64,000 bases of DNA from Pseudomonas sp. L5B5 (GCF_020520285.1 NZ_CP084742.1:1178001-1242000); one strand, 5' to 3'. Positions 18,100 through 25,996 are shown, counted from the first letter of the stretch. A program made the numbers and translations. Notes: generated from the letters alone by a model not told the origin.

Positions 18100-19095
18100 T
18101 CATTGCCATGAACGGTGGTAGGCGCCCAGGGTGGTCTGGCTGCCTTCGGAAAGGCCAGCCAGTACCTGCCGCCACTGGTCCTTGACCGCAAAGTGATCGG
18201 GCGCCAGGCGATGGGCGTCCAGCGCCGCGCGCCAGACCCGGGTGACCTGCTCGACATAGGCCGGGCTGCGCTGGCGCCCTTCGATCTTCACCGCCTGCAC
18301 GCCGATCGCCGCCAGCTCCGGCAGCAGGTCGAGGGTGTCCAGGCTGGTGGGTTCTTCCAGGGCATGAAAACGCTTGCCCTCGACCATGAACCGGCCCTTG
18401 CACAGGGTCGGGTAGCCGGCTGGCTCGTCGGGACCGTAGCGGTCGATCAGCACCTCGCTCAGGCGTGCGCTCAAGCCCTCGGCATCCTCGCTCCAGCGCA
18501 CCGCCTTGGCCGGCGAGCAGACGCCGCACAGGTTCGGTGACTCACCGGTGATGTAGGACGACAGGTGGCAACGGCCCTCGGCCATGATGCACAGGCTGCC
18601 GAAGGCGAACACCTCGATGGGCACCGCGCTGTTGACCGCCACCTGGCGCACCTGGGCCAGGGACAGCACCCTGGGCAGCACCGCGCGGCGAATGTTGTAG
18701 TGCTGGGAGTAGAACGCCAGGGCGCTGGCGTTGGTGGCCGAGCCTTGCACCGACAGGTGCAGGCTCAGGTGTGGGTGGCGCTCGGTGGCATAACCGAGCA
18801 CGCCGGGATCGGCGGCGATCAAGGCATCCACGCCATGGTCCGCGGCGCGATCCACCGCTCGCTGCCAGCGCTGCCAGCCCTGGGGCTGGGGATAGGTATT
18901 GACCGCCACGTAGAGCTGGCGCTGGTGCTGGCGGATATGGGCGACGGCGGCGTCGAACTGCTTGTCGTCCATGTTCAGCCCGGCGAAGCTGCGGGCATTG
19001 GTGTCATCGCGAAAACCGACGTAGACCGCATCGGCGCCTTGGCGTACCGCGGCCTTGAGTGCAGGCAGGTTGCCTGCCGGGCAGACCAGTTGCAT
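18100..19095 (-). CDS. ubiU: O2-independent ubiquinone hydroxylation protein UbiU (U32 family)
   Basis: U32 peptidase-like iron-sulfur protein, 331 residues, partner of UbiV. Characteristic segments are LVCPAGNLPALKAAVRQGAD at the N-terminus, FAFGSLCIMAEGRCHLS and NLCGVCSP carrying the cluster cysteines, and KIEGRQRSPAYV. Of two in-frame ATGs (19101 and 19095) the second is taken because GAGG is 7 bp upstream, too close for the first. An Anr/Dnr-like box about 118 bp upstream suggests anaerobic induction. Confidence 0.91.
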   Translation of the reverse strand: MQLVCPAGNLPALKAAVRQGADAVYVGFRDDTNARSFAGLNMDDKQFDAAVAHIRQHQRQLYVAVNTYPQPQGWQRWQRAVDRAADHGVDALIAADPGVLGYATERHPHLSLHLSVQGSATNASALAFYSQHYNIRRAVLPRVLSLAQVRQVAVNSAVPIEVFAFGSLCIMAEGRCHLSSYITGESPNLCGVCSPAKAVRWSEDAEGLSARLSEVLIDRYGPDEPAGYPTLCKGRFMVEGKRFHALEEPTSLDTLDLLPELAAIGVQAVKIEGRQRSPAYVEQVTRVWRAALDAHRLAPDHFAVKDQWRQVLAGLSEGSQTTLGAYHRSWQ

Positions 19096-19206
19096 GGGCA
19101 TTCCTCTTCAAAGAACCTGCTCCACCCACCTTTCGTACAGACCGCGAGCAGGCCCGGAGCGCTGGAAAAAGCGCTGCCAGTCTAGCCAGCGCTCCCGCCA
19201 GGACCT

Positions 19207-19220
19207 TGACGATAATCAAG
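19207..19220. promoter_or_regulatory. Anr/Dnr box upstream of ubiUVT
   Basis: TTGACGATAATCAA has one mismatch to TTGAT-N4-ATCAA. It lies in the 130-bp gap between moeA and ubiU, centred about 118 bp before ubiU. It is the only recognisable regulatory motif in the gap. Confidence 0.7.
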
Positions 19221-19225
19221 AGCGC

Positions 19226-20461
19226 TCACTGCATCAGGTCGGCGAACGACAGGAACTGCACATTGTCGTGGCGATGCAGCCGTTGCTCGCACTCCACCAG
19301 CGCCAGGCCATCGGCCCAGCAAGCGGCGCTGAGCATCGCCGAGCTTTGCTGCGGGTGCAGTTGCACGCTGCAGCGGCCATCGCCTTCGGGCACCAGCCGG
19401 GCGCGCAGGTACTGACGTCGACGGTTGGGTTGCCGCCAGTCGAAACCGGCCGGCAGCGCCAGCGGCTGCGGCATGACATCGCGCACGCCCTGGCTGCGCA
19501 GCAGGAACGGACGCAGCACCACCAGCGCGGTGATCAGCGCCGCGGCCGGGTTGCCCGGCAGGCCGAGCCAGGGCTTACCCGCCACTTCGCCAAATGCCAG
19601 GGGCTTGCCCGGCTGGATGGCCAGGCGCCAGAAGTCCACCTGTCCCAACTCCCGGATCGCCTGCTTGAGGTGATCCTCCTCGCCCACCGAGACCCCGCCT
19701 GAGGTCAGCAGCAGATCGCATTCCTGGGCCGCCAGGTGCAGGGTCTGCTTGCTGGCCTGCAGCTCGTCGGCCATCGCCCCATAGTCATGCACAGCCACGC
19801 CCCAGCCCTGGAGCAGTGCCGACAGGCAATAGCGGTTGCTGTTGTAGATCTGCCCCGGCGCCAGGGGCTGGCCGGGCTCGCGCAGCTCGTCGCCACTGCT
19901 CAGCAGGCCGACCCGCAACGGTCGGTAGACCTCGACCCAGCTGACCCCGCACGCCGCCAGCAGGCCCAGCTCCTGGGCCCGCAGGCGCTTGCCGGCCTGC
20001 AGCAGCAGATGACCTTCGCGCACCTCTTCGCCGGCCTTGCGCACATGCTCGCCGACCTTCACCGAGGGCAGCCACAGGTGTGCGCCTTCGACTCGGCACA
20101 GCTCCTGGGGCACTACCGTGTCGGCACCCGGTGGCAAGGGCGCGCCGGTGAAGATGCGCACGGCCTGTCCGGGCAGCAGGACGGTGGTCGCCGCCTGGCC
20201 CGCGGCGACGCGACCGGACAGGACCAGGCTGCCGCCAGCGGCCGGCAGGTCGGCCGCGCGCAGGGCATAACCGTCCATGGCGCTGTTGTCCCAGCCCGGC
20301 AGGGCACGCGGGGCGTGGATGTCCGTCCCGAGCACCCGGCCCAGGGCCTGGTCCAGGGCCACGCAATGCAGTTCCGGAGGACGTGGCGCGCGCTCGAGCA
20401 AGTGGGCGATGGCCACGTCCACCGGCATCAGTGCGCCGCTACCACAGGGTCCGGCGCTCAC
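19226..20461 (-). CDS. moeA: Molybdopterin molybdenumtransferase MoeA
   Basis: Inserts molybdate into adenylated molybdopterin; 411 residues from a GTG start. The MoeA core is clear: GWDNSAMDGYAL, FTGAPLPPGAD, LTSGGVSVGEEDHL, QPGKPLAFG, GLPGNPAAA. The GTG at 20461 overlaps the moaB stop codon, a coupled arrangement, and gives a short N-terminal tail like other Pseudomonas MoeA proteins. The ATG at 20428 (400 residues) is an alternative. Together with moaB and moaA it would raise molybdenum-cofactor supply when NarG is made. Confidence 0.92.
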   Translation of the reverse strand: MSAGPCGSGALMPVDVAIAHLLERAPRPPELHCVALDQALGRVLGTDIHAPRALPGWDNSAMDGYALRAADLPAAGGSLVLSGRVAAGQAATTVLLPGQAVRIFTGAPLPPGADTVVPQELCRVEGAHLWLPSVKVGEHVRKAGEEVREGHLLLQAGKRLRAQELGLLAACGVSWVEVYRPLRVGLLSSGDELREPGQPLAPGQIYNSNRYCLSALLQGWGVAVHDYGAMADELQASKQTLHLAAQECDLLLTSGGVSVGEEDHLKQAIRELGQVDFWRLAIQPGKPLAFGEVAGKPWLGLPGNPAAALITALVVLRPFLLRSQGVRDVMPQPLALPAGFDWRQPNRRRQYLRARLVPEGDGRCSVQLHPQQSSAMLSAACWADGLALVECEQRLHRHDNVQFLSFADLMQ

Positions 20462-21012
20462 GGCCGGGCCTCGCAGGCCTCGACGGCCTGTCCGGGCTGG
20501 GGCTTGAGGTGCGGGGCGAAGTTGCACGGGCCGGTGCGGCTGTCCAGCTGGTTATGCAGGATCTGCGTCCAGGCGGTGCGGCAGGCCCCGGGCGAGCCGG
20601 GCACGCAGCACACCAGCACGCCGTTGCTCATCCCGGCCAGGGCCCGGGATTGCAGGGTCGACAGGCCGATCTCGGCCAGGGACACCTGGCGGAACACTTC
20701 GCCGAAGCCTTCCACGTGCTTGTCCAGCAACGGCAGGACCGCCTGGGGCGTGTTGTCCCGGGCGGTGAAGCCGGTGCCGCCGGTGGTCAGTACCACCTGC
20801 ACCGCAGGGTCGGCGATCCAGCGCGAAAGCGTGGCACGGATCTGGTAGATGTCGTCCCGGACCAGGTCGCGGTCCACCAGCGCATGCCCGGCGGCCTGCA
20901 GCAGGTCGACCAGGGTCTGTCCGGAACTGTCGGTATCGAAGGTGCGGGTATCGCTGATGGTCAGCACCGCGATGTTCAAGGGTTCGAAAGTGCGTTGCGC
21001 CAAATGGGCCAT
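20458..21012 (-). CDS. moaB: Molybdenum cofactor biosynthesis protein MoaB
   Basis: MoaB/MogA-family molybdopterin adenylyltransferase-like protein, 184 residues. The fold is marked by NIAVLTISDTRT, LTTGGTGFTARDNTP and CVPGSPGAC. It is the first gene of a moaB-moeA operon. A NarL-type heptamer pair is centred 77 bp upstream. No Anr box was found directly in front of it. Confidence 0.93.
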   Translation of the reverse strand: MAHLAQRTFEPLNIAVLTISDTRTFDTDSSGQTLVDLLQAAGHALVDRDLVRDDIYQIRATLSRWIADPAVQVVLTTGGTGFTARDNTPQAVLPLLDKHVEGFGEVFRQVSLAEIGLSTLQSRALAGMSNGVLVCCVPGSPGACRTAWTQILHNQLDSRTGPCNFAPHLKPQPGQAVEACEARP

Positions 21013-21081
21013 GGCTTGGGCATCCTGTGGTCTGGAGTTGGGGATGGGCCCAAGCCTGGACCCAAAGCCCCGGCGAACCTA

Positions 21082-21097
21082 TCCCTCCTTGGAGGTA
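21082..21097. promoter_or_regulatory. NarL-type 7-2-7 site upstream of moaB-moeA
   Basis: TCCCTCC-TT-GGAGGTA; the right arm matches TACYYMT six of seven and the left arm five of seven. A further TACCTCC overlaps it at 21096-21102. The site is centred about 77 bp before moaB, in a 99-bp gap between moaB and pdxH. Confidence 0.5.
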
Positions 21098-21111
21098 CCT
21101 CCGGAGGCGAT

Positions 21112-21759
21112 TCAGGGCGCCAGGCGCTGACGCCGCCAGCGGCCGTCCTGGCAGCGGTAGTCGAGACGGTCGTGCAGGCGGTCCGCGCGGCCCTGCCAGA
21201 ACTCCAGGCGCTCGGGACGCAAGCAATAGCCGCCCCAATGTTCGGGCCGCTGCATGGGTTCTTCGACGAAACGGCGGATGGTCTGCGCGAGCATGGCCTG
21301 GAGTTCATCACGGTCGGCCAGCGGCCGGCTCTGTGGCGAGGCCCAGGCCCCAAGGCGACTGGCCACCGGCCGGGAGTCGAAATAGGCATCGGACAATGCC
21401 GGCGCCAGGCGCACCACCGTGCCCTCGACCCGTACCTGGCGCTCCAGGGCCGGCCAGAAGAAGGTCATGGCGGCCTGGGGGTTGGCGGCCAGTTCCTGGC
21501 CCTTGGCGCTCTGGTAATTGCCAAAGAAGGTGAACCCCTCCTCGCTCACGCCCTTGAGCAGCAGGACCCGGCAATGGGGTCGGCCCTGACTGTCCACGGT
21601 CGCCAGGTGCATGCTGTTGGCCTCCACCGGGGCGGTCTCGGTCTCCCGGGCCTGCTCCAGCCACTGGCCGAACATCATCAGCGGATCATCCAGTGCCTGC
21701 GCTTCGTGCAGGCCCCCGAGGGTGTAGTTGCGGCGCATCTGGGCGAGGGACAGCGGCAT
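21112..21759 (-). CDS. pdxH: Pyridoxamine 5'-phosphate oxidase PdxH paralogue
   Basis: FMN-dependent enzyme that makes pyridoxal 5'-phosphate; 215 residues, full length. Family hallmarks are [53 protein letters not shown] and the C-terminal [14 protein letters not shown]. The active-site residues of the family appear intact. Known PdxH uses O2 as electron acceptor, yet the gene sits in an anaerobic regulon with an Anr/Dnr-like box centred 63 bp upstream. It is probably a second copy next to a housekeeping pdxH elsewhere; that is inference. Confidence 0.9.
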   Translation of the reverse strand: MPLSLAQMRRNYTLGGLHEAQALDDPLMMFGQWLEQARETETAPVEANSMHLATVDSQGRPHCRVLLLKGVSEEGFTFFGNYQSAKGQELAANPQAAMTFFWPALERQVRVEGTVVRLAPALSDAYFDSRPVASRLGAWASPQSRPLADRDELQAMLAQTIRRFVEEPMQRPEHWGGYCLRPERLEFWQGRADRLHDRLDYRCQDGRWRRQRLAP

Positions 21760-21815
21760 GGCGGTGATCTCCTGGGAAGTGATGCGCAGTCTGTAAGGAC
21801 CGCCACCTGCCCACC

Positions 21816-21829
21816 TTGACCCCCATCAA
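21816..21829. promoter_or_regulatory. Anr/Dnr box upstream of pdxH
   Basis: TTGACCCCCATCAA has one mismatch to TTGAT-N4-ATCAA. Its centre is 63 bp from the pdxH start, the same spacing as in front of norC and the CopD-like gene at 43216. It lies just past the 3' end of norR. Confidence 0.72.
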
Positions 21830-21839
21830 TGCCGCGCAG

Positions 21840-23360
21840 CTACTTGAGCCGCAAGCGCCTGGCCAGCTTGTGCAGGTTGCTCGGGTCCACCGCCAGCAGT
21901 CGCGCGGCGCCCGCCCAGCTGTCGCCGCTCAGGCGCAGCGCCTGGACGATGCACTGGCGCTGGCAGGCATCCACCGCATCGCCCAGGGACGTGAAAGGCA
22001 ACCCGGGTTCGGCCGGCAGTTCCGGCGGCACCGGCGGTGCCGGGCTGCTGTCCAGGTCCAGTATCTCGGGTTCCAGGGTGATGATCCGGCTGCGGCTGCC
22101 ATCGCGGCTGAGCTGCTTGAGCGCGGCGCGGCCAATCACATGTTCGAGTTCGCGCACGTTGCCCGGCCAGCGGTAGCCCAGCAGTGCCCGCTCGGCGGCC
22201 GCCGACAGGCGCAACCCGCGCAGGCCCAGGCGGGTGCGATTGAGCTCGAGGAAATGCCCGGCAATCATCAGCACATCGTTGCCGCGTTCGCGCAGCGGCG
22301 GGATCGGCACCGGGTACACCGACAACCGGTGGTAGAGATCGGCGCGAAACAGGCCGTCGCGGATGCTGTCGGGCAAGTGGCGGTTGGTGGCGGCAATGAT
22401 GCGCACATCGACATGCAGCGGCTTGTCCGCCCCCAATCGCTGGATCTCGCCATTTTGCAAGGTCCTGAGCAGCTTGGCCTGGACACTCAGGGGCAATTCG
22501 CCCACTTCGTCGAGAAACAGCGTGCCGCCATTGGCCGCGTCGAAGCGCCCGGCGCGATCACTGGTGGCCCCGGAAAAAGCGCCTTTGACATGGCCGAACA
22601 GCTCGCTCTCGGCCAGGGACTCGGGCAACGCCGCGCAATTGACCTGCACCAGCGGCTTGTGGCTGCGGCGCGACAGGCGATGCAGGCGCCGGGCGAACAG
22701 TTCCTTGCCGACCCCGGTCTCGCCCAATAGCAGCACCGGCAGCTCCGAGTCGGCCAGGACATCCAGCTCGTTGAGCAGCTGGTGCAGCACGTCGCTGCGT
22801 CCCAGGATCTCGCCCTCCTCCAGCGGCCGGCGCAGATCCTGGGGCTCGCTGCGCGACAGGCGCAGGCTGCGGTTCTCCTGCTCCAGGCGGGTGACCCGCA
22901 CGGCCGCCTCGATCTGCAGGGTGCAGCGCTTGAGCTCATCCCGGGCATCGAGCCCGAACGTCCCGGCCTGCAAGGCATCCAGGGTGATCGCCCCCCAGAT
23001 CCGACCTTCCACGTACAGGCTCACGCCCATGCAGTCATGCACCGCCAGCGGCTCGCTGAGGGCCGTGTCGAGCAGGCCGTCGTAAGGGTCCGGCAGGCGG
23101 CTGTCGGGCTCGAACCAGGTCGGCTCGCGCGAGGCCATGATCGCCGCCAGCCGCGGGTGCTGGGCAATCACGAAACGCCGCCCGAGGGCCTCATGCACCA
23201 GGCCGACGGTGGCCACCGGCCGCAGGCTGTCGTCCTCCAGGCGCAACAGGCCGACCGCACCGCACTTGAAGTATTCGCGCAGGGTCTGCACCAGTCGTTG
23301 CAACCGCACGGCATTGGGCAACTCGACGATCAGGTCGGCGGCCAGGCTTTCTCGCAACAT
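21840..23360 (-). CDS. norR: NO-responsive sigma-54 activator NorR
   Basis: Enhancer-binding protein, 506 residues. The N-terminal GAF domain (about residues 20-160) should hold the mononuclear iron that binds NO. The central AAA+ domain has Walker A GETGVGKE at 213-220. The sigma-54 contact loop is GAFSGA at 260-265 rather than the usual GAFTGA. A Fis-type helix-turn-helix (SWAGAARLLAVDPSNLHKL) ends the protein. The start at 23360 follows GAGGACCACC, which is itself part of a putative NorR operator, so autorepression is likely. It is divergent from the RIC gene. Confidence 0.93.
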   Translation of the reverse strand: MLRESLAADLIVELPNAVRLQRLVQTLREYFKCGAVGLLRLEDDSLRPVATVGLVHEALGRRFVIAQHPRLAAIMASREPTWFEPDSRLPDPYDGLLDTALSEPLAVHDCMGVSLYVEGRIWGAITLDALQAGTFGLDARDELKRCTLQIEAAVRVTRLEQENRSLRLSRSEPQDLRRPLEEGEILGRSDVLHQLLNELDVLADSELPVLLLGETGVGKELFARRLHRLSRRSHKPLVQVNCAALPESLAESELFGHVKGAFSGATSDRAGRFDAANGGTLFLDEVGELPLSVQAKLLRTLQNGEIQRLGADKPLHVDVRIIAATNRHLPDSIRDGLFRADLYHRLSVYPVPIPPLRERGNDVLMIAGHFLELNRTRLGLRGLRLSAAAERALLGYRWPGNVRELEHVIGRAALKQLSRDGSRSRIITLEPEILDLDSSPAPPVPPELPAEPGLPFTSLGDAVDACQRQCIVQALRLSGDSWAGAARLLAVDPSNLHKLARRLRLK

Positions 23361-23417
23361 GGTGGTCCTCACCCTCTATGGTCATATCTACCCTGAAGTA
23401 TCGAGGTGGATTTCACC
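23361..23417. promoter_or_regulatory. Three NorR operators between norR and the RIC gene
   Basis: Three copies of GGT-N7-ACC occur at 23361-23373, 23380-23392 and 23405-23417, centres 19 and 25 bp apart. The first directly abuts the norR start codon. The three-site layout matches the NorR enhancer known in E. coli norR-norVW. The centres lie 92, 73 and 48 bp before the GG of the downstream -24 element. Confidence 0.85.
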
Positions 23418-23436
23418 ACACGCCGGGCAACAGCCA

Positions 23437-23454
23437 TTGATTCCGGGCAATCAA
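23437..23454. promoter_or_regulatory. Inverted repeat TTGATT-N6-AATCAA between the NorR operators and the RIC promoter
   Basis: A perfect 6-6-6 inverted repeat. The half-sites equal those of an Anr/Dnr box but the spacing is 8 rather than 4 bp between TTGAT and ATCAA, so a normal Fnr-family dimer should not fit. Its position between enhancer and -24 element would suit a bending protein or a repressor. Function unknown. Confidence 0.35.
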
Positions 23455-23457
23455 AAC

Positions 23458-23473
23458 TGGCATGGGCGATGCA
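23458..23473 (+). promoter_or_regulatory. Sigma-54 promoter of the RIC gene
   Basis: TGGCATG-GGCG-ATGCA fits the -24/-12 consensus TGGCACG-N4-TTGCA with GG and GC exactly 10 bp apart. Transcription would start near 23484, about 30 bp before the ATG. Confidence 0.8.
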
Positions 23474-23513
23474 ATCACCAGGAAAACCCCCGCACCCGAC
23501 CAGGAATCCCCTG

Positions 23514-23975
23514 ATGAACCAGACACTCTCCCCGAACGAGCTCATCGAGCACATTCTCTCGCGTTATCACGACCGTCACCGCCAGCAACTGCCGGAGCTG
23601 ATTCGCCTGGCGCGCCGGGTCGAACAGGTGCATGCCGGCGACAGCCACTGCCCCGAGGGCCTGGCCGACCACTTGCAGGACATGCAGCAAGAACTGGAAA
23701 GCCACATGCTCAAGGAGGAACAGGTGCTGTTCCCGATGCTGCAACGGGGCATGGGCCGCCAGGCCGGCGCGCCGATCCACGTGATGCGCCTGGAGCATGA
23801 CCAGCATGGCGAGGCCCTGGCGCGACTGATGCACCTGACCCAGGACATCACCACACCTCAGGCTGCCTGCAACACCTGGCGCACCCTGTACAGCGGCCTG
23901 CAGGAGTTTCGCGAGGACTTGCTGGAGCACATCCAGCTGGAAAACGACGTGCTGTTCACCCAGGCCCTGCAGTAA
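23514..23975 (+). CDS. RIC-type hemerythrin-like di-iron protein (YtfE/NorA/DnrN family), short form
   Basis: 153-residue hemerythrin-like protein of the RIC group, thought to repair iron-sulfur clusters or buffer NO after nitrosative damage. Likely iron ligands include H13 and H19/H22 in LIEHILSRYHDRHRQQLPEL, the HMLKEEQVLFP helix, and later HVMRLEHDQHGE and HIQLENDVLF. The N-terminal ScdA domain of full-length YtfE (about 220 residues) is absent, and nothing resembling it is encoded upstream. The ATG at 23514 follows AGGA. It is driven by a NorR/sigma-54 promoter, as norA is in Cupriavidus. Confidence 0.86.
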   Translation: MNQTLSPNELIEHILSRYHDRHRQQLPELIRLARRVEQVHAGDSHCPEGLADHLQDMQQELESHMLKEEQVLFPMLQRGMGRQAGAPIHVMRLEHDQHGEALARLMHLTQDITTPQAACNTWRTLYSGLQEFREDLLEHIQLENDVLFTQALQ

Positions 23976-24000
23976 CCCCGCCCTTCAAGCCCCCTCCAGC

Positions 24001-24029
24001 GCCGACCCACCCTCGGGGAACGGGTCGGC
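24001..24029. terminator. Hairpin between convergent RIC and CopD-like genes
   Basis: GCCGACCC and GGGTCGGC form an 8-bp stem with a 13-base loop. There is no T tract on either side, so termination is plausible but not typical. Confidence 0.45.
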
Positions 24030-24037
24030 TACAGCGC

Positions 24038-24475
24038 TCAGTGCCAATAGAACATGGCCTTGGCCAGGATCACGATCAACACCATGTGCCCGAGGATGCT
24101 GCGGCGGATGCCCAGCGCCCGGCCTTCGCTCAGGCGCCCGCCAAGCAACCAGAACGCCAGCAGCAGGTAATGGCCGATGATGCTCAGGGCCAGGACGATC
24201 TTCAGCCCGAGCAGGCTGGCGAAGGCGCTGCCGAACGGATGCCCCAGGGCCAGGCGATGGTGCCAGGCCAGGCCGAGCCCGGCGCCATAGAGCAACAGCA
24301 CTACCCCATGCAGGACCTTGCGCGAGCGCACCGACAACGCCTGGTCGACCCCGCCCTGGGCGGTGGCGGGGACCTGGCGGCGAACCGCCGGCCAGATGAG
24401 CAGTTCGAAGAACAGCGTGCCGATGAAGGCAATGGCCGCCAGCAGGTGAATGACCAACAGATAGGGATAGAACAT
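24038..24475 (-). CDS. CopD-like four-helix membrane protein 1
   Basis: 145-residue integral membrane protein with about four helices. It begins MFYPYLLVIHLLAAIAFIGT and ends AKAMFYWH. Histidines sit near helix ends (IHLLA, WHHR, IGHYLL, LGHMVL), which would suit heme or copper binding, but no ligand is proven. It is a clear paralogue of the protein at 43216-43659, which shares the start pattern and the ending AKGMFYLTW. It lies 16 bp downstream of nnrS and is probably co-transcribed from the NorR-linked sigma-54 promoter. Precise function unknown. Confidence 0.82.
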   Translation of the reverse strand: MFYPYLLVIHLLAAIAFIGTLFFELLIWPAVRRQVPATAQGGVDQALSVRSRKVLHGVVLLLYGAGLGLAWHHRLALGHPFGSAFASLLGLKIVLALSIIGHYLLLAFWLLGGRLSEGRALGIRRSILGHMVLIVILAKAMFYWH

Positions 24476-24491
24476 CTGCGTCTCCCGGACC

Positions 24492-25682
24492 TTAACCTGG
24501 GTGGCCGTCGACCCGCGGTTGCCACAGCATCGGCCCGTAGCGCCAGGCATACAGGGCGAAGGCCAGGGCCCAGCACACGCCCGCCAGCCACAGGCCGGCC
24601 AGCGGCAGCCACGGCACCAGCAGCACCCGGCAGACGCCGGCCAGGTTGATCAGGATGAACGCCAGGGTCATCCCCGCCGGCGGCTGCAGCGGCCGTCCGG
24701 TATGACCCAGGCTGACCCGGGCAATCATCGCCAGGATCAACCCGGCCATGGCGCCGATGGTCAGGCAATGCACCGCCAGGCTCGGGTTCAGCGCCACCCC
24801 GCCATGCCACAGGGCCATGCCCAGGCAGGCCAGCGCCAGCCATCCATAAGCCAGGTGCAGCGACCACAGCAGCGGCACGTGCCACAGGCCGCGATCATGC
24901 CAGCGCCACAGGCGCACCAGGTGCCCGGCTGCCAGGACCGCGAACAGCACGCCGAGCCAGGGGCTCGGGGACAGCGCCAGCCCGCTGGCATACAGCAGTG
25001 CCACCAGGGCCGACCCCGCCAGCAACAGCCAGTCCAGCCACGGCCAGGGCACGACGGCTTCGGTTCGACCCAGCCCACGCTGGGTGAAGAAGGGAATCAC
25101 CCGACCGCCGATCAGCCCCATGATCGCCGCCACCAGCCAGATGCCGGCAAGCACGGCCTGGCGTTGCCAGCCATCGTCGCCCCGGGCCAGGCCGTACACG
25201 GCCAGGCCATCGACCACGGTCAGCAACAGCAGGACCAGCACCAACGGGTAGTTGCGCTGCTGGCGCACTCGCCACAGGGTCCGGGCCATGACCACCGCCA
25301 CCATCAATGGGAAGCCCAGTTCCAGCACGGCCAGCAGCGGCCAGGGCAGGTTCACCAGCCACGCCAGGCGGGCGGCCAGCCAGAGCAGCGCCAGGGCCGC
25401 CAGCGGCTTGCCGGATACCCCCGGCTGGCCGGTCCAGGTCTGCACCGCGGTCAGCAGGAAGCCGGCGATGATCGCCAGGCCGAAACCGAACAGCAGTTCA
25501 TGGCGGTGCCAGGCCAGCCAGCCACCGGCCGGCTGCCAGTTGCCCAGCCTGCCCTGCAGCGCTGCCAGCCACAGCGGCACCGCGAGCAGGGCCAGGACAC
25601 AGCCGCCGAGGAACATCGGACGAAACGCCAGGCGCAGCAATGGCACCATGGCCAGGGCCTTTCGACGATCGAGTACTTGCAT
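24492..25682 (-). CDS. nnrS: NnrS family heme-copper membrane protein
   Basis: 396-residue polytopic protein with about 12 helices. The NnrS signature is visible as WHRHELLFGFGLAIIAGFLL and TAVQTWTG, and histidines recur in later helices (AVHCLTIGAMAG). NnrS proteins are linked to resistance to NO stress in denitrifiers and pathogens. The ATG at 25682 follows AAGGAG by 8 bp; upstream in-frame starts would place over 80 non-membrane residues in front and are rejected. A near-consensus sigma-54 promoter on this strand lies at 25841-25856, giving a leader of about 150 nt. Confidence 0.9.
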   Translation of the reverse strand: MQVLDRRKALAMVPLLRLAFRPMFLGGCVLALLAVPLWLAALQGRLGNWQPAGGWLAWHRHELLFGFGLAIIAGFLLTAVQTWTGQPGVSGKPLAALALLWLAARLAWLVNLPWPLLAVLELGFPLMVAVVMARTLWRVRQQRNYPLVLVLLLLTVVDGLAVYGLARGDDGWQRQAVLAGIWLVAAIMGLIGGRVIPFFTQRGLGRTEAVVPWPWLDWLLLAGSALVALLYASGLALSPSPWLGVLFAVLAAGHLVRLWRWHDRGLWHVPLLWSLHLAYGWLALACLGMALWHGGVALNPSLAVHCLTIGAMAGLILAMIARVSLGHTGRPLQPPAGMTLAFILINLAGVCRVLLVPWLPLAGLWLAGVCWALAFALYAWRYGPMLWQPRVDGHPG

Positions 25683-25840
25683 CAAACCACTCCTTCCCTT
25701 GTTGCCGGTGCCGTGTACGGCGAATCGAATCCCGGCGCTACCTTCTGCCATTTTTTCCGGCTGTTGCCGCTGCTGCACATCAATGAAGCGGTGGATGGAC
25801 GAAGCAGCGGCGAACACCCCATGGCGGTCGAATCGGACTC

Positions 25841-25856
25841 TGCAAGGGTCGTGCCC
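25841..25856 (-). promoter_or_regulatory. Sigma-54 promoter reading toward nnrS
   Basis: On the minus strand the sequence is GGGCACG-ACCC-TTGCA, one base from TGGCACG-N4-TTGCA, with the key GG and GC 10 bp apart. The three NorR operators at 25899-25957 lie 51-95 bp upstream of its -24 element, mirroring the promoter on the other side. Confidence 0.75.
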
Positions 25857-25898
25857 CGCGCCCGGCACCGGCCGGCTGGCAGCCAGGGGCCGGAAACA

Positions 25899-25957
25899 GG
25901 GTAAAAACAACCCGATCAGGGTCATTAAAACCCATTGCATCAGGGTCATTTAAACCC
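25899..25957. promoter_or_regulatory. Triple NorR operator shared by nnrS and the peptide-dnr operon
   Basis: Three GGGT-N7-ACCC inverted repeats at 25899-25913, 25919-25933 and 25943-25957. The last two are part of nearly identical 19-bp direct repeats (25915-25933 and 25939-25957, one difference). Centres are 20 and 24 bp apart, almost the same as at the RIC promoter. No Anr/Dnr box was found in this 362-bp gap (25683-26044), which otherwise holds only the two sigma-54 promoters. Confidence 0.82.
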
Positions 25958-25996
25958 TGCCGCCCTCCCACCCCAGGCATTGCGGGGGCCGGGGGC

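Noticed and set aside
23437..23454. Anr/Dnr box upstream of the RIC gene
   Set aside because: Half-sites are right but are 8 bp apart instead of 4; kept only as an unexplained inverted repeat.
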